Positions 32,810 to 42,685 of a stretch of 52,091 bases of DNA are shown piece by piece (position 1 is the stretch's first letter; each line of letters begins with the position of its first letter). The notes under the pieces are model-generated. The model saw only the letters and a program-made list of their open reading frames with translations. It did no database searches and had not been told where the DNA came from. Source of the DNA: Candidatus Omnitrophota bacterium (GTDB lineage: Bacteria; Omnitrophota; Gorgyraeia; Zapsychrales; Zapsychraceae); the NCBI GenBank assembly GCA_016931055.1, contig JAFGFL010000066.1, positions 1 to 52,091 of the forward strand, written 5' to 3'. A program made the position numbers and the translations under genes.

Positions 32810-33384
32810 TATCTGGACTTCTTATATGTGCCCATCAACACAGCTTGCCCGAGAATATGCCCTTGCATAGCTGCCTCAATTTCGGCTTTTGTGAGATTGT
32901 CATCACCCTCTAAAACCGCATCCAACGCGTACAGTTTAAAATAATAACGGTGCCTGCCAATGGGCGGGCACGGGCCCCCATAACCGGTCCTATTCCAATC
33001 ATTAAGACCTTCTTGCGTTCCGTTCGGAAGATCTTCCGATTCTGCCCCCTCCGGCAACCCAATTGCATCCGGTGGAATATTGTACAGGACCCAATGGACC
33101 CATGTCATCCTGGGGGCTGCCGGGTCCGGGGCATCGGGATCATCAACAATGAGAGCCAAACTCGCCGCATCTTCGGGCACGCCTTCCCATGCTAAATCCG
33201 GCGCAATGTCTTTACCCTGGCAGGTATACTTTGAAGGTATTTCCCCTTCGTGAACAAAAGCAGTGGATTTTATGGACAATGACATATTCCCCTCCTTTGC
33301 AGAGCCAAAACGAATGGATAAAATTGTAAAAAAGCCAAGCGTCACTATGACCGCTATCCAAAAGTCGTTTCTTCCGTCTTTCAT
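32809..33384 (-). CDS. YbhB/YbcL family (PEBP, Raf kinase inhibitor-like) protein
   Basis: Phosphatidylethanolamine-binding-like fold with SKYTCQGKDIAPDLAW, VDDPDAPDP, WVHWVLYNIPP and GYGGPCPPIGRHRYYFKLYALD. These proteins bind anions or ligands; the bacterial role is unclear. The 191-aa form begins with a hydrophobic segment (FWIAVIVTLGFFTILSI) that could be a signal or anchor. A second start, the ATG at 33285, has a near-identical AAAGGAGGGG site and would give a 158-aa form without it. Both starts have strong SD sites, so two products are possible. Confidence 0.9.
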   Translation of the reverse strand: MKDGRNDFWIAVIVTLGFFTILSIRFGSAKEGNMSLSIKSTAFVHEGEIPSKYTCQGKDIAPDLAWEGVPEDAASLALIVDDPDAPDPAAPRMTWVHWVLYNIPPDAIGLPEGAESEDLPNGTQEGLNDWNRTGYGGPCPPIGRHRYYFKLYALDAVLEGDDNLTKAEIEAAMQGHILGQAVLMGTYKKSR

Positions 33385-33395
33385 ATTCCCTCCTT

Positions 33396-34421
33396 TTAAA
33401 GAATGAGCATGGCATCACCGTAACTGAAAAACCGGTACTTCTCCTTCACGGCTTCCCTATAAGCGCTTGTCATAAGGTCTTTTGACCCAAAAGCGTACAC
33501 CAACATTAAAAGCGTGCTCAGTGGCAGATGAAAATTCGTTAATAGGATATCCACCATGCGGAATTGGAAACCCGGATAGATGAAAATGTCGGTGCCTCCA
33601 CGCAGTGCGGCGATGCCGACCGCCTCTTTTTTTGCAATGGTTTCAAGGACGCGGCAGCTCGTTGTCCCCACCGCAACTACCTTACGCCCCTCTTCTTTCG
33701 CTCGTTTGATATGGCCCCACGTTTTCTTGGTGAGGGCATAATCCTCAAAATACATTTTGTGCTTCGCAATGTCCCGTTCTTCCACAGGCTTGAACGTCGC
33801 ATAATTAATATGCAATGTCACCTTTTCAAGAGTATGTCCGTCTCCCTGAAGGCATTTCAGCAGCCGGTTCGTGAAATGCAATCCGGCTGTCGGTGAGGCG
33901 ACTGATCCGGGCTTTTGCGCATAAACCGTCTGATAATACTTGCGGTCAAACGAACAATCCGGCCTTTTGATATACGGCGGCAACGGAACATGCCCAATCC
34001 TCTCAAGCTGTTTTGAAATATTCCGTTTGTTGAACCGGACAATCCTGTTTCTCCAATCTTCAACCTTGGCGATGAGATCCCCCCCCTTAAAAACAAGCCG
34101 GTCATGATCCTTAAGACGCCGCAAAGGGCGCAGGAGCGTTTTATAAGAATAGCCATCCGAAAGCCTTTTTAAAAGGAATACTTCAACACGCCCGCCGCCG
34201 CGTTGACGCCGGCCTAAAAGCCGTGCGGGAATAACCTTGCTGTCATTAAGGATGATGCAGGACCGTTGCGGCAAATATTTCCGGATTCTAGAAAAGCGCT
34301 CATGGATAATGCTTCCTTTTTTTCTGTCAACAACCATCAAGCGCGCCTGGTCCCTCCGCCTTAGCGGATACTGGGCGATCAAATGCTCCGGCAAGATATA
34401 ATTGAATTCTTCCAGTTTCAT
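33396..34421 (-). CDS. queA: S-adenosylmethionine:tRNA ribosyltransferase-isomerase
   Basis: Adds the epoxycyclopentane ring to preQ1-tRNA in queuosine synthesis. Motifs: FNYILPEHLIAQYPL, VIPARLLGRR, GSVASPTAGLHFT, VGTTSCRVLE and LLTNFHLPLSTLLMLVYAFGS. The track ORF is over-extended; the ATG at 34421 (MKLEEFNYIL, 341 aa) overlaps the spoIID stop as ATGA and gives the family N-terminus. It clusters with ruvB, DUF2905 and spoIID, a widely conserved order. Confidence 0.96.
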   Translation of the reverse strand: MKLEEFNYILPEHLIAQYPLRRRDQARLMVVDRKKGSIIHERFSRIRKYLPQRSCIILNDSKVIPARLLGRRQRGGGRVEVFLLKRLSDGYSYKTLLRPLRRLKDHDRLVFKGGDLIAKVEDWRNRIVRFNKRNISKQLERIGHVPLPPYIKRPDCSFDRKYYQTVYAQKPGSVASPTAGLHFTNRLLKCLQGDGHTLEKVTLHINYATFKPVEERDIAKHKMYFEDYALTKKTWGHIKRAKEEGRKVVAVGTTSCRVLETIAKKEAVGIAALRGGTDIFIYPGFQFRMVDILLTNFHLPLSTLLMLVYAFGSKDLMTSAYREAVKEKYRFFSYGDAMLIL

Positions 34422-35587
34422 AGTTCCGATATCTTGACGATCTTTGCCCCGGGATAATAATGTTCCAAAATGCTCGCATACTGATAACGGTTTTTCGCCA
34501 TTTGATAAGCGCCCCATTGGCACATCCCGACCCCATGCCCCCAGCCGTGGCCGATCACATCAAAATAATATCCTTTCATTTCAACATCAAACAGGTTGCT
34601 CTTAACTGTATCAGACCCGAGGATCTGCCTGAACTTTGTACCTGTGATTGTTGCGGATTTGCCGTCACGGCCAATTATTTTCAATTTTCTGACCCGGCCG
34701 CTGTTTGTTCGATCGATCACGCTGATTTCTTTGATGGACCCAACGGAATATCCGTTTTTGTTCAACAAATCCTGAACATCCTTGGAACGGAAATTTTTCT
34801 TCCATCGGTAACTAGGCAATCCTTCACAAAAACCGCATGAAACACCTTTTAAGGGCGGCAAATCATGTTTCCATAACTCGGCGGCGTCTTCGGTATGCCC
34901 GCCGCAATTAGAATGAAAATAAGCGGGCAAGACTTTGCCGTTGTACATCAGGACTTCAAAGCGCGTTCGGTCGACCGCAAGATTCGTCCGATGGCGCTCG
35001 GCGCTGCGCCCGCCATAAACTTGAGAATAGACACTGCTCACGACATCGTACAGCTGCCCTTTCCTTTCCTTTGTTTGGTAAAGCGCATAGGTGCGGGTCG
35101 CTACGGCCTGGGCCTTAAGAGCGTTCATCGGCCAACGGTGAGGCACTTCATGATATAAAACGCCTTTAACATAAGATTCTAAATCAAGCATGTTAATGAC
35201 AAGGAGCTTGTTTTCTTTGGTCAGGAGGATATCGATCTGGTCGCGATATTGACGTTTTTTTTCACCTTGATAGATGGCCGTGTCTTTTGGGGTCGTAATC
35301 CGCAAACTGCGAACGCCATATTCATGTTCGCCAATAGCTATGCCACTTTTCTGGACAGTAACGGTACAGCGCGCCAGACGTTTCCCATGATCGATCCATC
35401 CATTGGTCATGGGATCAATAATCTCGTATTTTCCCCGGATGGATAAATCGAAGTTGTTTACATCGGATAGTATGGCCACGCGGACGACGTATTTCTGGCC
35501 AGGCGTTCTTGAAAAGGCAAAGCTGCTTGCGGCAACAATAAATAGGCCCAGCGAAATAAGGAAATATCGGATTATTTTCGGCTCCAT
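34418..35587 (-). CDS. SpoIID/LytB domain protein
   Basis: SpoIID-type peptidoglycan glycosylase-like protein. Signal or anchor segment near the N-terminus (IIRYFLISLGLFIVAASSFAF), then the domain core with YVKGVLYHEVPHRWPMNALKAQAVATRTYAL, SNCGGHTED and GHGWGHGVGMCQWGAYQMA. In sporulating bacteria SpoIID trims denuded glycan during engulfment; homologues in non-sporulating Gram-negative phyla act in division or envelope remodelling. The track start at 35629 is upstream; I chose the ATG at 35587, overlapping the DUF2905 gene by 16 bp. The start is uncertain. Confidence 0.9.
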   Translation of the reverse strand: MEPKIIRYFLISLGLFIVAASSFAFSRTPGQKYVVRVAILSDVNNFDLSIRGKYEIIDPMTNGWIDHGKRLARCTVTVQKSGIAIGEHEYGVRSLRITTPKDTAIYQGEKKRQYRDQIDILLTKENKLLVINMLDLESYVKGVLYHEVPHRWPMNALKAQAVATRTYALYQTKERKGQLYDVVSSVYSQVYGGRSAERHRTNLAVDRTRFEVLMYNGKVLPAYFHSNCGGHTEDAAELWKHDLPPLKGVSCGFCEGLPSYRWKKNFRSKDVQDLLNKNGYSVGSIKEISVIDRTNSGRVRKLKIIGRDGKSATITGTKFRQILGSDTVKSNLFDVEMKGYYFDVIGHGWGHGVGMCQWGAYQMAKNRYQYASILEHYYPGAKIVKISEL

Positions 35588-35787
35588 AAAAAAAACATCA
35601 GACTTAAGACGGCACTGATCAAAAAACACGTTGTAATGGGGACATACAACGTGAAATTTTCCTTCTTTATCAGGATATCACCTGGCAATCTCCCGATGCC
35701 AGGGAACTTTCCCAACATGTGCAGGCATAGACCGCTGATAATCAAAGCAACACCGACAATAATAAGGACTTTCGCTATATCCGTCAT
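35572..35787 (-). CDS. DUF2905 family small membrane protein
   Basis: A 71-aa protein with two hydrophobic helices and the family signature between them (LGKFPGIGRLPGDILIKKENFTLYVPI). It is very often found between ruvB and queA, as here. The function is unknown. Confidence 0.9.
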   Translation of the reverse strand: MTDIAKVLIIVGVALIISGLCLHMLGKFPGIGRLPGDILIKKENFTLYVPITTCFLISAVLSLMFFLWSRK

Positions 35788-35791
35788 GTTA

Positions 35792-36817
35792 TTATATTTT
35801 CTGTGGTAAGTCTTGGCAGGACGCGCTTTTGATGTGCTTGATGGAAATATCCGTGAGTTCTCGTCCGCGAGGCGTTCTTTTTAAAAATCCGATCTTCAAG
35901 AGATACGGTTCAACGACATCTACCAACGTGTCCACTTCTTCATTTAAGGTAGCCGCCAGAGTTTCGATGCCGACCGGCCCTCCGTTGTAACTGTTTTGGA
36001 TTACGTTTAACAATTTCCTGTCCACATCGTCTAACCCAGTTTGATCAATCCGAAGCGTTTGCATGGCTTCCTGGACAATTGCCTTCGTGATTTGCGCATC
36101 AGGCGTCTTGACTTGAGCATAATCCCGTACGCGGCGAAGAAGCCGGTTGGCGATCCGCGGGGTCCCACGCGCTCTCAAGGATATCTCCTGCGCCGAGGAT
36201 TGGTCAATCACAACATTGAGTTTTTTCGCCGAGCGCATCACGATCTCGCTCAATTCCTCAGGATTGTAAAAGTCCAGGTGATGGAAAATCCCGAAGCGGT
36301 CGCGCAAAGGCGAAGACAACAATCCGCTGCGCGTCGTTGCCCCGATCAACGTAAAAGGCTTTAAATTGAAATTGATGGTCTTGGCATACGGCCCCTTATC
36401 TACCGTAAAATCAATCTTAAAACTTTCCATGGCCGGATACAGGAATTCCTCAACGACTTTGGATAATCGGTGAATTTCATCGATAAAAAGGATATCTCCG
36501 GCTTCCAGATTCGTGAGAATCCCGATGAGATCCCCCGCGCGGTCGATGGCTGGTCCGGACGTGACCGTGATCCGGGCGCCCATTTCATGAGCCACGATAT
36601 TCGCCAGGGACGTTTTCCCAAGACCTGGCGGCCCGGAAAAAAGCATATGTTCAATGGGCTCTTTTCGCTGTCTTGCCGCCAAGATGGAAACCCTTAGATT
36701 TTTTACAACATCCTTCTGCCCGACAAATTCGCTCATGGAGGAAGGCCGTAAAGATAAACTGTAAACCTGGTCCTCTTCCGTCTCCTGATTAAATACGATC
36801 TTTCGTTTCTCGTCCAT
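35792..36817 (-). CDS. ruvB: Holliday junction branch migration ATPase RuvB
   Basis: Motor of branch migration. N-terminal SLRPSSMSEFVGQKDVVKNL, Walker A GPPGLGKTSLA, Walker B LFIDEIHRL, sensor and arginine finger GATTRSGLLSSPLRDRFG, then a winged helix with GPVGIETLAATLNE. The length of 341 aa is normal. ruvA and ruvC are not in the window. It shares a base with the scpA stop. Confidence 0.97.
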   Translation of the reverse strand: MDEKRKIVFNQETEEDQVYSLSLRPSSMSEFVGQKDVVKNLRVSILAARQRKEPIEHMLFSGPPGLGKTSLANIVAHEMGARITVTSGPAIDRAGDLIGILTNLEAGDILFIDEIHRLSKVVEEFLYPAMESFKIDFTVDKGPYAKTINFNLKPFTLIGATTRSGLLSSPLRDRFGIFHHLDFYNPEELSEIVMRSAKKLNVVIDQSSAQEISLRARGTPRIANRLLRRVRDYAQVKTPDAQITKAIVQEAMQTLRIDQTGLDDVDRKLLNVIQNSYNGGPVGIETLAATLNEEVDTLVDVVEPYLLKIGFLKRTPRGRELTDISIKHIKSASCQDLPQKI

Positions 36818-37593
36818 TACGGCCCCTCTTGCGATGTTTTGTCATCCTCATGGGCTTCAACCGGCACCATATTGTCCGTATTGCGCATGATCTCGATATC
36901 CTCAAACATGCGCGTCTGTATGGCCTTAATTTCTTTTAACCGGATCAGCTCAAGGATCGCCATGAACATGACAACCATTTCAATCTTGCTGCGTGCGGTC
37001 CCAAACAAACGGTTCAGCGAAATTTTTGTTTCATTAAGCAAGCAATGTAAAATATCATGGATTTTTTGCTCAACCGTGAACTCTTCAGCCACAATCTCAT
37101 GAATGACCTCTTCCGGCACCTTATGAAGAGCCTCCGAAAGCGCATTGATCAAATCAAAAAGGCTTGCTTCAAAATAAACCTCCTTTGCGTCTTCCTTAAG
37201 CTGATTCTTGATTTCTTCGTCAACAGCCCGCGAAAAAAAGTCTTTCCGCCTAAGTTCTTTCTCTTTGAGAGCGTCCGCGATCTCTTTGAATTTCTTGTAT
37301 TCTTGGAGCCGGCGGACCAATTCATCGCGGGGGTCTTCCTCTTCCGCTTCCTCTTGGGTGGGATCCGGAGGAAGAAGCATCTTGGACTTGATCTGCATCA
37401 GGGTCGCCGCCATCACAAGAAAATCCCCGACGATATCCAGGTCCAGCATTTCCATCATCTTGATGTATTCCATATATTGCTCGGTGATCTTGGCAATCGG
37501 GATATCATAAATATCGATATCATTTTTCTTGATCAAGTAAAGCAGGAGGTCCAAAGGCCCTTCGAAGATATCCAATTTCAGTTTATATCCCAT
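36817..37593 (-). CDS. scpA: Segregation and condensation protein A
   Basis: Kleisin partner of SMC in chromosome condensation. Opens with LDIFEGPLDLLLYLIKKNDIDIYDIPI, the SMC-binding N-terminal helix region, then MAATLMQIKSKMLLP, an acidic linker EEAEEEDPRDELVRRL and a C-terminal winged helix (VVMFMAILELIRLKEI). The length of 258 aa is normal. Overlaps the trpS stop at its start. scpB is not in the window. Confidence 0.95.
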   Translation of the reverse strand: MGYKLKLDIFEGPLDLLLYLIKKNDIDIYDIPIAKITEQYMEYIKMMEMLDLDIVGDFLVMAATLMQIKSKMLLPPDPTQEEAEEEDPRDELVRRLQEYKKFKEIADALKEKELRRKDFFSRAVDEEIKNQLKEDAKEVYFEASLFDLINALSEALHKVPEEVIHEIVAEEFTVEQKIHDILHCLLNETKISLNRLFGTARSKIEMVVMFMAILELIRLKEIKAIQTRMFEDIEIMRNTDNMVPVEAHEDDKTSQEGP

Positions 37594-38570
37594 TAGAAAA
37601 TGACCTCTTTGATTTCGGTAATCGTCTTGCGCGCGATTTTTTGTGCTTTCTGACGCCCCTCATCCAGGATGTCCCAGATGCGGTCTTTATCTTTCTCGAG
37701 TTCCGTCCGTTTTTCCCGGATGGGTGCCAGGTAATCAGCCAAAATATCCCCTAAAATCGATTTGCATTCTGTGCACCCTTTTTGAGCCTTTGTGCACCAC
37801 TCATCCACTTCCTTTTTTTTGGCAGGCGCGAATACCTCATAATACATATGGACATTGCATTCATCCGGATGACCGGGATCCGTGAATTTGATTCTTTTCG
37901 GGTCCGTGAACATCTTCTTCACTTTGCTCTTGATCTCTTTCTCGGAATCCCCAAGATTAACCGCATTTTGGTAACTTTTGCTCATTTTGCGGCCGTCAAG
38001 GCCCAAAAGGCGCGGCATCTTAGTTAGGATGGCTTCACAATCATTGAAGAAATTCGTTTTATAGATATGGTTGAACCGGCGGAGGATCTCACGCGCCAAT
38101 TCAATATGGGGCAGCTGATCTTCACCAATCGGGACCGCATTGGCCTTGTATAACAGAATATCCGCGGCCTGGAGGACAGGATACCCGAGAAAACCGTACG
38201 TTTGCAGATCCCTCGATTTGATTTCGCGCAATTGCTCCTTGTAGATCGGATTGCGTTCCAGCCAACCCAGAGGCGTGATGCAGGAGAAAATCATTTGAAG
38301 CTCCAGGTGCTCTGGAACGTGGGATTGGACAAAGACAATGGACTTCGAAACGTCTATCCCGCAGGCGACCCAATCGATCGCCATATCAATGATATTTTCC
38401 TTGATCTCCTTGCTCTGCTCATACTCCCCCATGAGCGCATGCCAATCGACAATCCCGAAAATGCAGTCATATTTATTTTGGAGGTCGATCCAATTATTCA
38501 ACGCCCCGACCAAATGTCCCAAGTGCAATTTCCCGGTCGGGCGCATGCCGCTAAATACTGTTTTTTTCAT
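37593..38570 (-). CDS. trpS: Tryptophan-tRNA ligase
   Basis: Class I aminoacyl-tRNA synthetase. GMRPTGKLHLGHLVGAL contains the HIGH-type motif, YPVLQAADILLY the tryptophan pocket, GEDQLPHIELAREI the dimer region and GRKMSKSYQNAV the KMSKS loop. The length of 325 aa is normal. The start overlaps the infB stop as ATGA. It carries no extra domain. Confidence 0.97.
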   Translation of the reverse strand: MKKTVFSGMRPTGKLHLGHLVGALNNWIDLQNKYDCIFGIVDWHALMGEYEQSKEIKENIIDMAIDWVACGIDVSKSIVFVQSHVPEHLELQMIFSCITPLGWLERNPIYKEQLREIKSRDLQTYGFLGYPVLQAADILLYKANAVPIGEDQLPHIELAREILRRFNHIYKTNFFNDCEAILTKMPRLLGLDGRKMSKSYQNAVNLGDSEKEIKSKVKKMFTDPKRIKFTDPGHPDECNVHMYYEVFAPAKKKEVDEWCTKAQKGCTECKSILGDILADYLAPIREKRTELEKDKDRIWDILDEGRQKAQKIARKTITEIKEVIF

Positions 38571-41014
38571 AATGTCTGAGCGATTGATTCTGTTTCATAA
38601 ACCTCGATAATATCGCCTTGCTGATATTTGTCAAAACCGTTAATCGTGATCCCGCATTCCATGCCTTCCGAGACGTCCCGGACATCATCCTTAAACCGCT
38701 TGAGCGACCCGATGCTTCCCGAAAAGATGATCTCACCATCGCGCACCACATCCAATTTGGCCTTCCGGTTCACCTTCCCTTTCTGGACATAACACCCTGC
38801 CACGGTGCCCTGTTTTGAGAGTTTAAACACTTCCCGGATTTCAACGCGGCTTAAGAAATGCTTCTTGATTTTCGCCTCGAGCAGCCCCTCAAGCGCTTTT
38901 TTCATATCGTTAACGGCATCATAAATAATCCGGTACTCCCGGACATCCACAAATGTTTTTTCAATTTCCTCTTTTGCCCTTGGATCAACACTGACATGAA
39001 ACGCGATAATAATCGCGTTGGACGCGACCGCCAAAAGAACGTCGGAAGCATTGACATCCCCCACCGCCAAATGGATAAATTTCACCTTCACCTTGTCACT
39101 CGGGATTTTCTCCAGAGAATCCTTCAGGGCCTCCAACGACCCTTGAACGTCGGACTTTAAAATAACATTTAATTCTTTAATCGCCCCTTCCTGCAGTTGC
39201 GAATGCAAGTCTTCAAGTGTAATCCTTGGCATGGCCCGCATTTTCTTATTCTTTACCAGATCCTGGCGCCTTTGCGTTATTTCTTTCGCCTGCTTTTCAT
39301 TCTCAACTGTATAAAATAATTCGCCGGCTTCAGGCACGCTGGAAAGTCCCAATATCTCAACTGGCATGGAAGGGCCGGCGCTTTTAATCGGGCGGCCATG
39401 ATCATCAAATACCGCGCGGATCTTACCGTATAAAGGTCCCAAAACGACAATATCCCCTTCATGGAGCGTTCCGCTTTGGATGATCAATGTCGTCACAGCG
39501 CCTTTCCCGTGGCTTAAATGAGCTTCGACAACAATCCCTGATGCCTTTTTTTGGTCATTTGCCTTTAACTCAAGCATTTCCGCTTCCAGCAGAATCATTT
39601 CAAGCAATTGATCAACGCCTTCGCCGGTGACGCCGGATACACCCGCAACAACCGTTTTGCCCCCCCAATCTTCGGCCATTAAATTATGTTCTGACAGTTG
39701 TTTCTTGACACGATCAGGTTCAGCATTCTTCTTGTCAATTTTCGTCAGAGCCACAACAATCGGGACATTGGCCGCACGTGCGTGGTCAATAGCTTCCAAG
39801 GTCTGCGGCATAATTCCCTCATCGGCAGCGACAACCAATACGACAATGTCTGTAATATGCGCCCCGCGGGCACGCATTGCGGTAAACGCCTCATGCCCCG
39901 GCGTATCCAGGAAGGTAATACGCCCTTTTGGGACAAAAACCGAATAGGCCCCTATATGTTGCGTAATACCGCCGTGTTCTTGATCGGCGACTTTACTTTT
40001 GCGTATTTGATCCAGAAGCGTCGTCTTCCCATGATCAACATGCCCCATAAAGGTTACCACAGGGGCCCTTGGCTTCAGCAGGCTCTCATCCTCTTCTTCC
40101 TTCTTATGCGCTTCGATCACCTGCTCCTCTTGGGTCCGGATTTTCGTGAGGTTAAAACCAAAATCCCTGACAATATGACTGACGATATCCGAGTCAAGCG
40201 CCTGATTAATGTGGCATAGAACCCCCATTTTCATCAAGTGCTTAAGAACAATGCTCGGCTTTTCCTGAAGTTTGACACTCAGATCTTTGACCGTGATAGG
40301 CACTTGAACCTCAATATCCGGAAGGGATTCATCGCGTGACACTGCTTTCACTGTTTCAGCAACAGGCGTTATACTCGGCTGCACAAGCTCTTCCATACCT
40401 GCTAAAGGACGCGTTTCTTTCAATTCGTCCTTCTTTTCTATAACAGAAGCCCCCGTTTCACCTTTTGCAGTTGGGACAGGCTTTTTATGTTTTCGAACCA
40501 ATGGTTTAAGCGTAATGACCGGCGCTTTGCTGATTTTTGGGTGGGGTTTGGCCGTTTCTTTGACAGGCGCTTGCTGGATGATGGTTTTCTTTTTTACGGC
40601 CTTTCCCTTCTCAGATGTCCTGACAGGCTTTGAAATAACCTTTTTTGTCCTGGGCGCCACCGCTTTTTCTTTTTCCGCAACCGCTTCTTTCTTGATCTCT
40701 TTTGCTTTTTTGCTTTTTGTTTCGGGAACTACCTCAGTTTTGATGGGCTTTCGTGTTGTTACCGGTTCATTGAATTCCTTTTTCTTCACCACTTTTTGTT
40801 CTGAGCCCTCGGATTTGGCCGCCTTGCGTGCCGCCGTTCCCGATTTAGCTGCAGCCGTTTTCTTTTCTGTTTTTAGTTCGCTTTTAATCACAGAAACAAC
40901 AGCCGCACTCAGTTCCTGTTCACTGTCCTTTGCTTTCAGCTTTAATGACCGTAACGCTTTCAGGACGGCATCGCTGGTTATTTCAAGTTCTTTGGCTAAT
41001 TCTGATACTTTCAT
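38567..41014 (-). CDS. infB: Translation initiation factor IF-2
   Basis: GTPase that brings initiator tRNA to the 30S subunit. An IF2_N module ([24 protein letters not shown]) is followed by a lysine- and alanine-rich linker to about 220, a second IF2_N-like module, then the G domain with [14 protein letters not shown] and [17 protein letters not shown], and domains II-IV. The usual G4 NKID reads TKID and the G5 SAKTGEG reads SGVTGEG, so nucleotide contacts differ slightly from the family. The length of 815 aa is normal. It is six bases downstream of nusA. Confidence 0.97.
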   Translation of the reverse strand: MKVSELAKELEITSDAVLKALRSLKLKAKDSEQELSAAVVSVIKSELKTEKKTAAAKSGTAARKAAKSEGSEQKVVKKKEFNEPVTTRKPIKTEVVPETKSKKAKEIKKEAVAEKEKAVAPRTKKVISKPVRTSEKGKAVKKKTIIQQAPVKETAKPHPKISKAPVITLKPLVRKHKKPVPTAKGETGASVIEKKDELKETRPLAGMEELVQPSITPVAETVKAVSRDESLPDIEVQVPITVKDLSVKLQEKPSIVLKHLMKMGVLCHINQALDSDIVSHIVRDFGFNLTKIRTQEEQVIEAHKKEEEDESLLKPRAPVVTFMGHVDHGKTTLLDQIRKSKVADQEHGGITQHIGAYSVFVPKGRITFLDTPGHEAFTAMRARGAHITDIVVLVVAADEGIMPQTLEAIDHARAANVPIVVALTKIDKKNAEPDRVKKQLSEHNLMAEDWGGKTVVAGVSGVTGEGVDQLLEMILLEAEMLELKANDQKKASGIVVEAHLSHGKGAVTTLIIQSGTLHEGDIVVLGPLYGKIRAVFDDHGRPIKSAGPSMPVEILGLSSVPEAGELFYTVENEKQAKEITQRRQDLVKNKKMRAMPRITLEDLHSQLQEGAIKELNVILKSDVQGSLEALKDSLEKIPSDKVKVKFIHLAVGDVNASDVLLAVASNAIIIAFHVSVDPRAKEEIEKTFVDVREYRIIYDAVNDMKKALEGLLEAKIKKHFLSRVEIREVFKLSKQGTVAGCYVQKGKVNRKAKLDVVRDGEIIFSGSIGSLKRFKDDVRDVSEGMECGITINGFDKYQQGDIIEVYETESIAQTL

Positions 41015-41020
41015 AAATCC

Positions 41021-42208
41021 CTATCCCTTAAGCAACGCCTTGGCTTCTTTGATCATCTTTGTTGCTTTGACCTGGCCAATCCCTTTGACTTTGGTTAAAT
41101 CCTCAACACTGGCCTCGGCAATCTTCTCCAACATATCAAATCCGGCCTGAGTTAACTGCTCAATCGCTTTTGCCCCAACCCCGGGAAGATCAGCAATCGA
41201 AACCTCTTCACTTTCTTCTGTCTCGGCCTCTTTCTCCTCTTCTTCCTGTTCTTCTTGGAGCTTCTTCCACTGTTCGAACGAGAATAAATTCAATTCCCAC
41301 TCCACGAGCTGGCTGGCTAAACGCACATTTTGGCCGTGCTTGCCGATGGCCAGAGACAACTGATCATCCGCCACGATAATATTAGCTTTTTTTTCTTCAT
41401 AATCCAGCTGGATTTGGGATATTTCCGCCGGAGAAAGCGCCGCTTGGATATATTCTTTTATATCCGAAGAAAAGCGGACAATGTCAATTTTCTCGCCTTG
41501 AAGTTCCGAAACGATATTTTTGACGCGCGAACCGCGCATCCCAACGCAGGCCCCCACACAATCGACTTTTTCATCTTTTGAATAAACGGCGATCTTTGTC
41601 CTTTCCCCGACATCCCGGGAGATCGCCTTAATTTCGACAATCCCTTCAAAGATCTCCGGAACCTCCAATTGAAACAGGCGCTTAATGAAATTCGGATGCG
41701 CCCTGGATAGAACGATCTGCGGCCCTCTGTTTTCGCGGCGCACATCCAAGACATAAGCCCGGATGCGGTCCCCTTGACGGAATTCTTCCTTGGGAGATTG
41801 TTCTTTCCTTGGAATATATGCTTCTGCCTTGCCCAAATCCACGATAATATTGCCTTTCTCAAACCGATATACCGCACCGTTAACAATCTCGCCTATCCTC
41901 TGCTGATATTCATCAAAAACAACATTCTTTTCCGCTTCGCGGATCCTCTGGATAACAACCTGTTTGGCCGTTTGGGCTGCAATGCGGCCAAATTCACTGG
42001 AGCGGATTTCTTCGCTTCCGGCGTAAGCCGTCAGTTTTCCGGTCTTGACATCTAAGACGACGCGAATTTCTTCATCTTTATCGACCGTCCACAGCTTTTT
42101 AGCAGCTGATGCAACCGCCGCCTCGACAGCTTCAATAAGCACTTCTTTCTTGATGCCCTTATCGCGTTCCAGCTGCTCCAAAATCCCTAATAATTCCATA
42201 CTTTCCAT
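41021..42208 (-). CDS. nusA: Transcription termination/antitermination factor NusA
   Basis: Binds RNA polymerase and nascent RNA. N-terminal domain (GILEQLERDKGIKKEVLIEAVEAA), S1 domain (VNGAVYRFEKGNIIVDLG), KH1 around CVGACVGMRGSRVKNIVSEL, KH2 around QLSLAIGKHGQNVRLASQL, an acidic linker and one HhH domain (LPGVGAKAIEQLTQAGF) at the C-terminus. At 395 aa it is between the short Bacillus type and the longer E. coli type with two AR domains. rimP lies 21 bp upstream and infB downstream, the canonical order. Confidence 0.97.
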   Translation of the reverse strand: MESMELLGILEQLERDKGIKKEVLIEAVEAAVASAAKKLWTVDKDEEIRVVLDVKTGKLTAYAGSEEIRSSEFGRIAAQTAKQVVIQRIREAEKNVVFDEYQQRIGEIVNGAVYRFEKGNIIVDLGKAEAYIPRKEQSPKEEFRQGDRIRAYVLDVRRENRGPQIVLSRAHPNFIKRLFQLEVPEIFEGIVEIKAISRDVGERTKIAVYSKDEKVDCVGACVGMRGSRVKNIVSELQGEKIDIVRFSSDIKEYIQAALSPAEISQIQLDYEEKKANIIVADDQLSLAIGKHGQNVRLASQLVEWELNLFSFEQWKKLQEEQEEEEKEAETEESEEVSIADLPGVGAKAIEQLTQAGFDMLEKIAEASVEDLTKVKGIGQVKATKMIKEAKALLKG

Positions 42209-42229
42209 AACTGCTTCCTTCCTCTGTCT

Positions 42230-42685
42230 CTATTCAATCATTTGTACCGCTGTTGAAATAATCTTTAACGGTATTGAGATGGTTTTGTCCTTCGTTTTGA
42301 TCGAAATTTTGTCCTCTTTAACTTCCATGATATCACCATGATGCTCCACTTTCCCTTCAACTGCTTCCAGAAGATGAATCCTCACCTTTCTGCCAATAAC
42401 GCGAGAGAAATCCTTGGGGGTTTCAAGCGGCCTGTCCAACCCGGGGGATGCCACCTCAACCACATAATCTTCCCCGAACCACTGCCGTTTTTCCAATGCA
42501 CGATCAACTTTTTTATTGACAAACGCACAATCGCCAATGGTAATCCCGTTCGGCCGATCCGCAATAATATCAACGACAACCGTCTTCCCTCTATGCTTGA
42601 GGCGCAGCTCAACGAGTTCCGCGGCAACCTCGTCAATATATGGCATTATAAGAGCTCTGACCTGTTCTGTCAATTTGTCACACAT
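42230..42685 (-). CDS. rimP: Ribosome maturation factor RimP
   Basis: Needed for 30S assembly. RGKTVVVDIIADRPNGITIGDC, then YVVEVASPGLDRPLETPKDFSRVIGRKV, are the RimP signature. The length of 151 aa is normal. The start overlaps the end of proS by 16 bp, so proS-rimP-nusA-infB appears to be one transcript. Confidence 0.95.
   Translation of the reverse strand: MCDKLTEQVRALIMPYIDEVAAELVELRLKHRGKTVVVDIIADRPNGITIGDCAFVNKKVDRALEKRQWFGEDYVVEVASPGLDRPLETPKDFSRVIGRKVRIHLLEAVEGKVEHHGDIMEVKEDKISIKTKDKTISIPLKIISTAVQMIE

Noticed and set aside
34422-34523. N-terminal extension of queA
   Set aside because: The extra 34 codons overlap the spoIID gene in another frame; the ATGA-coupled ATG gives the usual QueA start.
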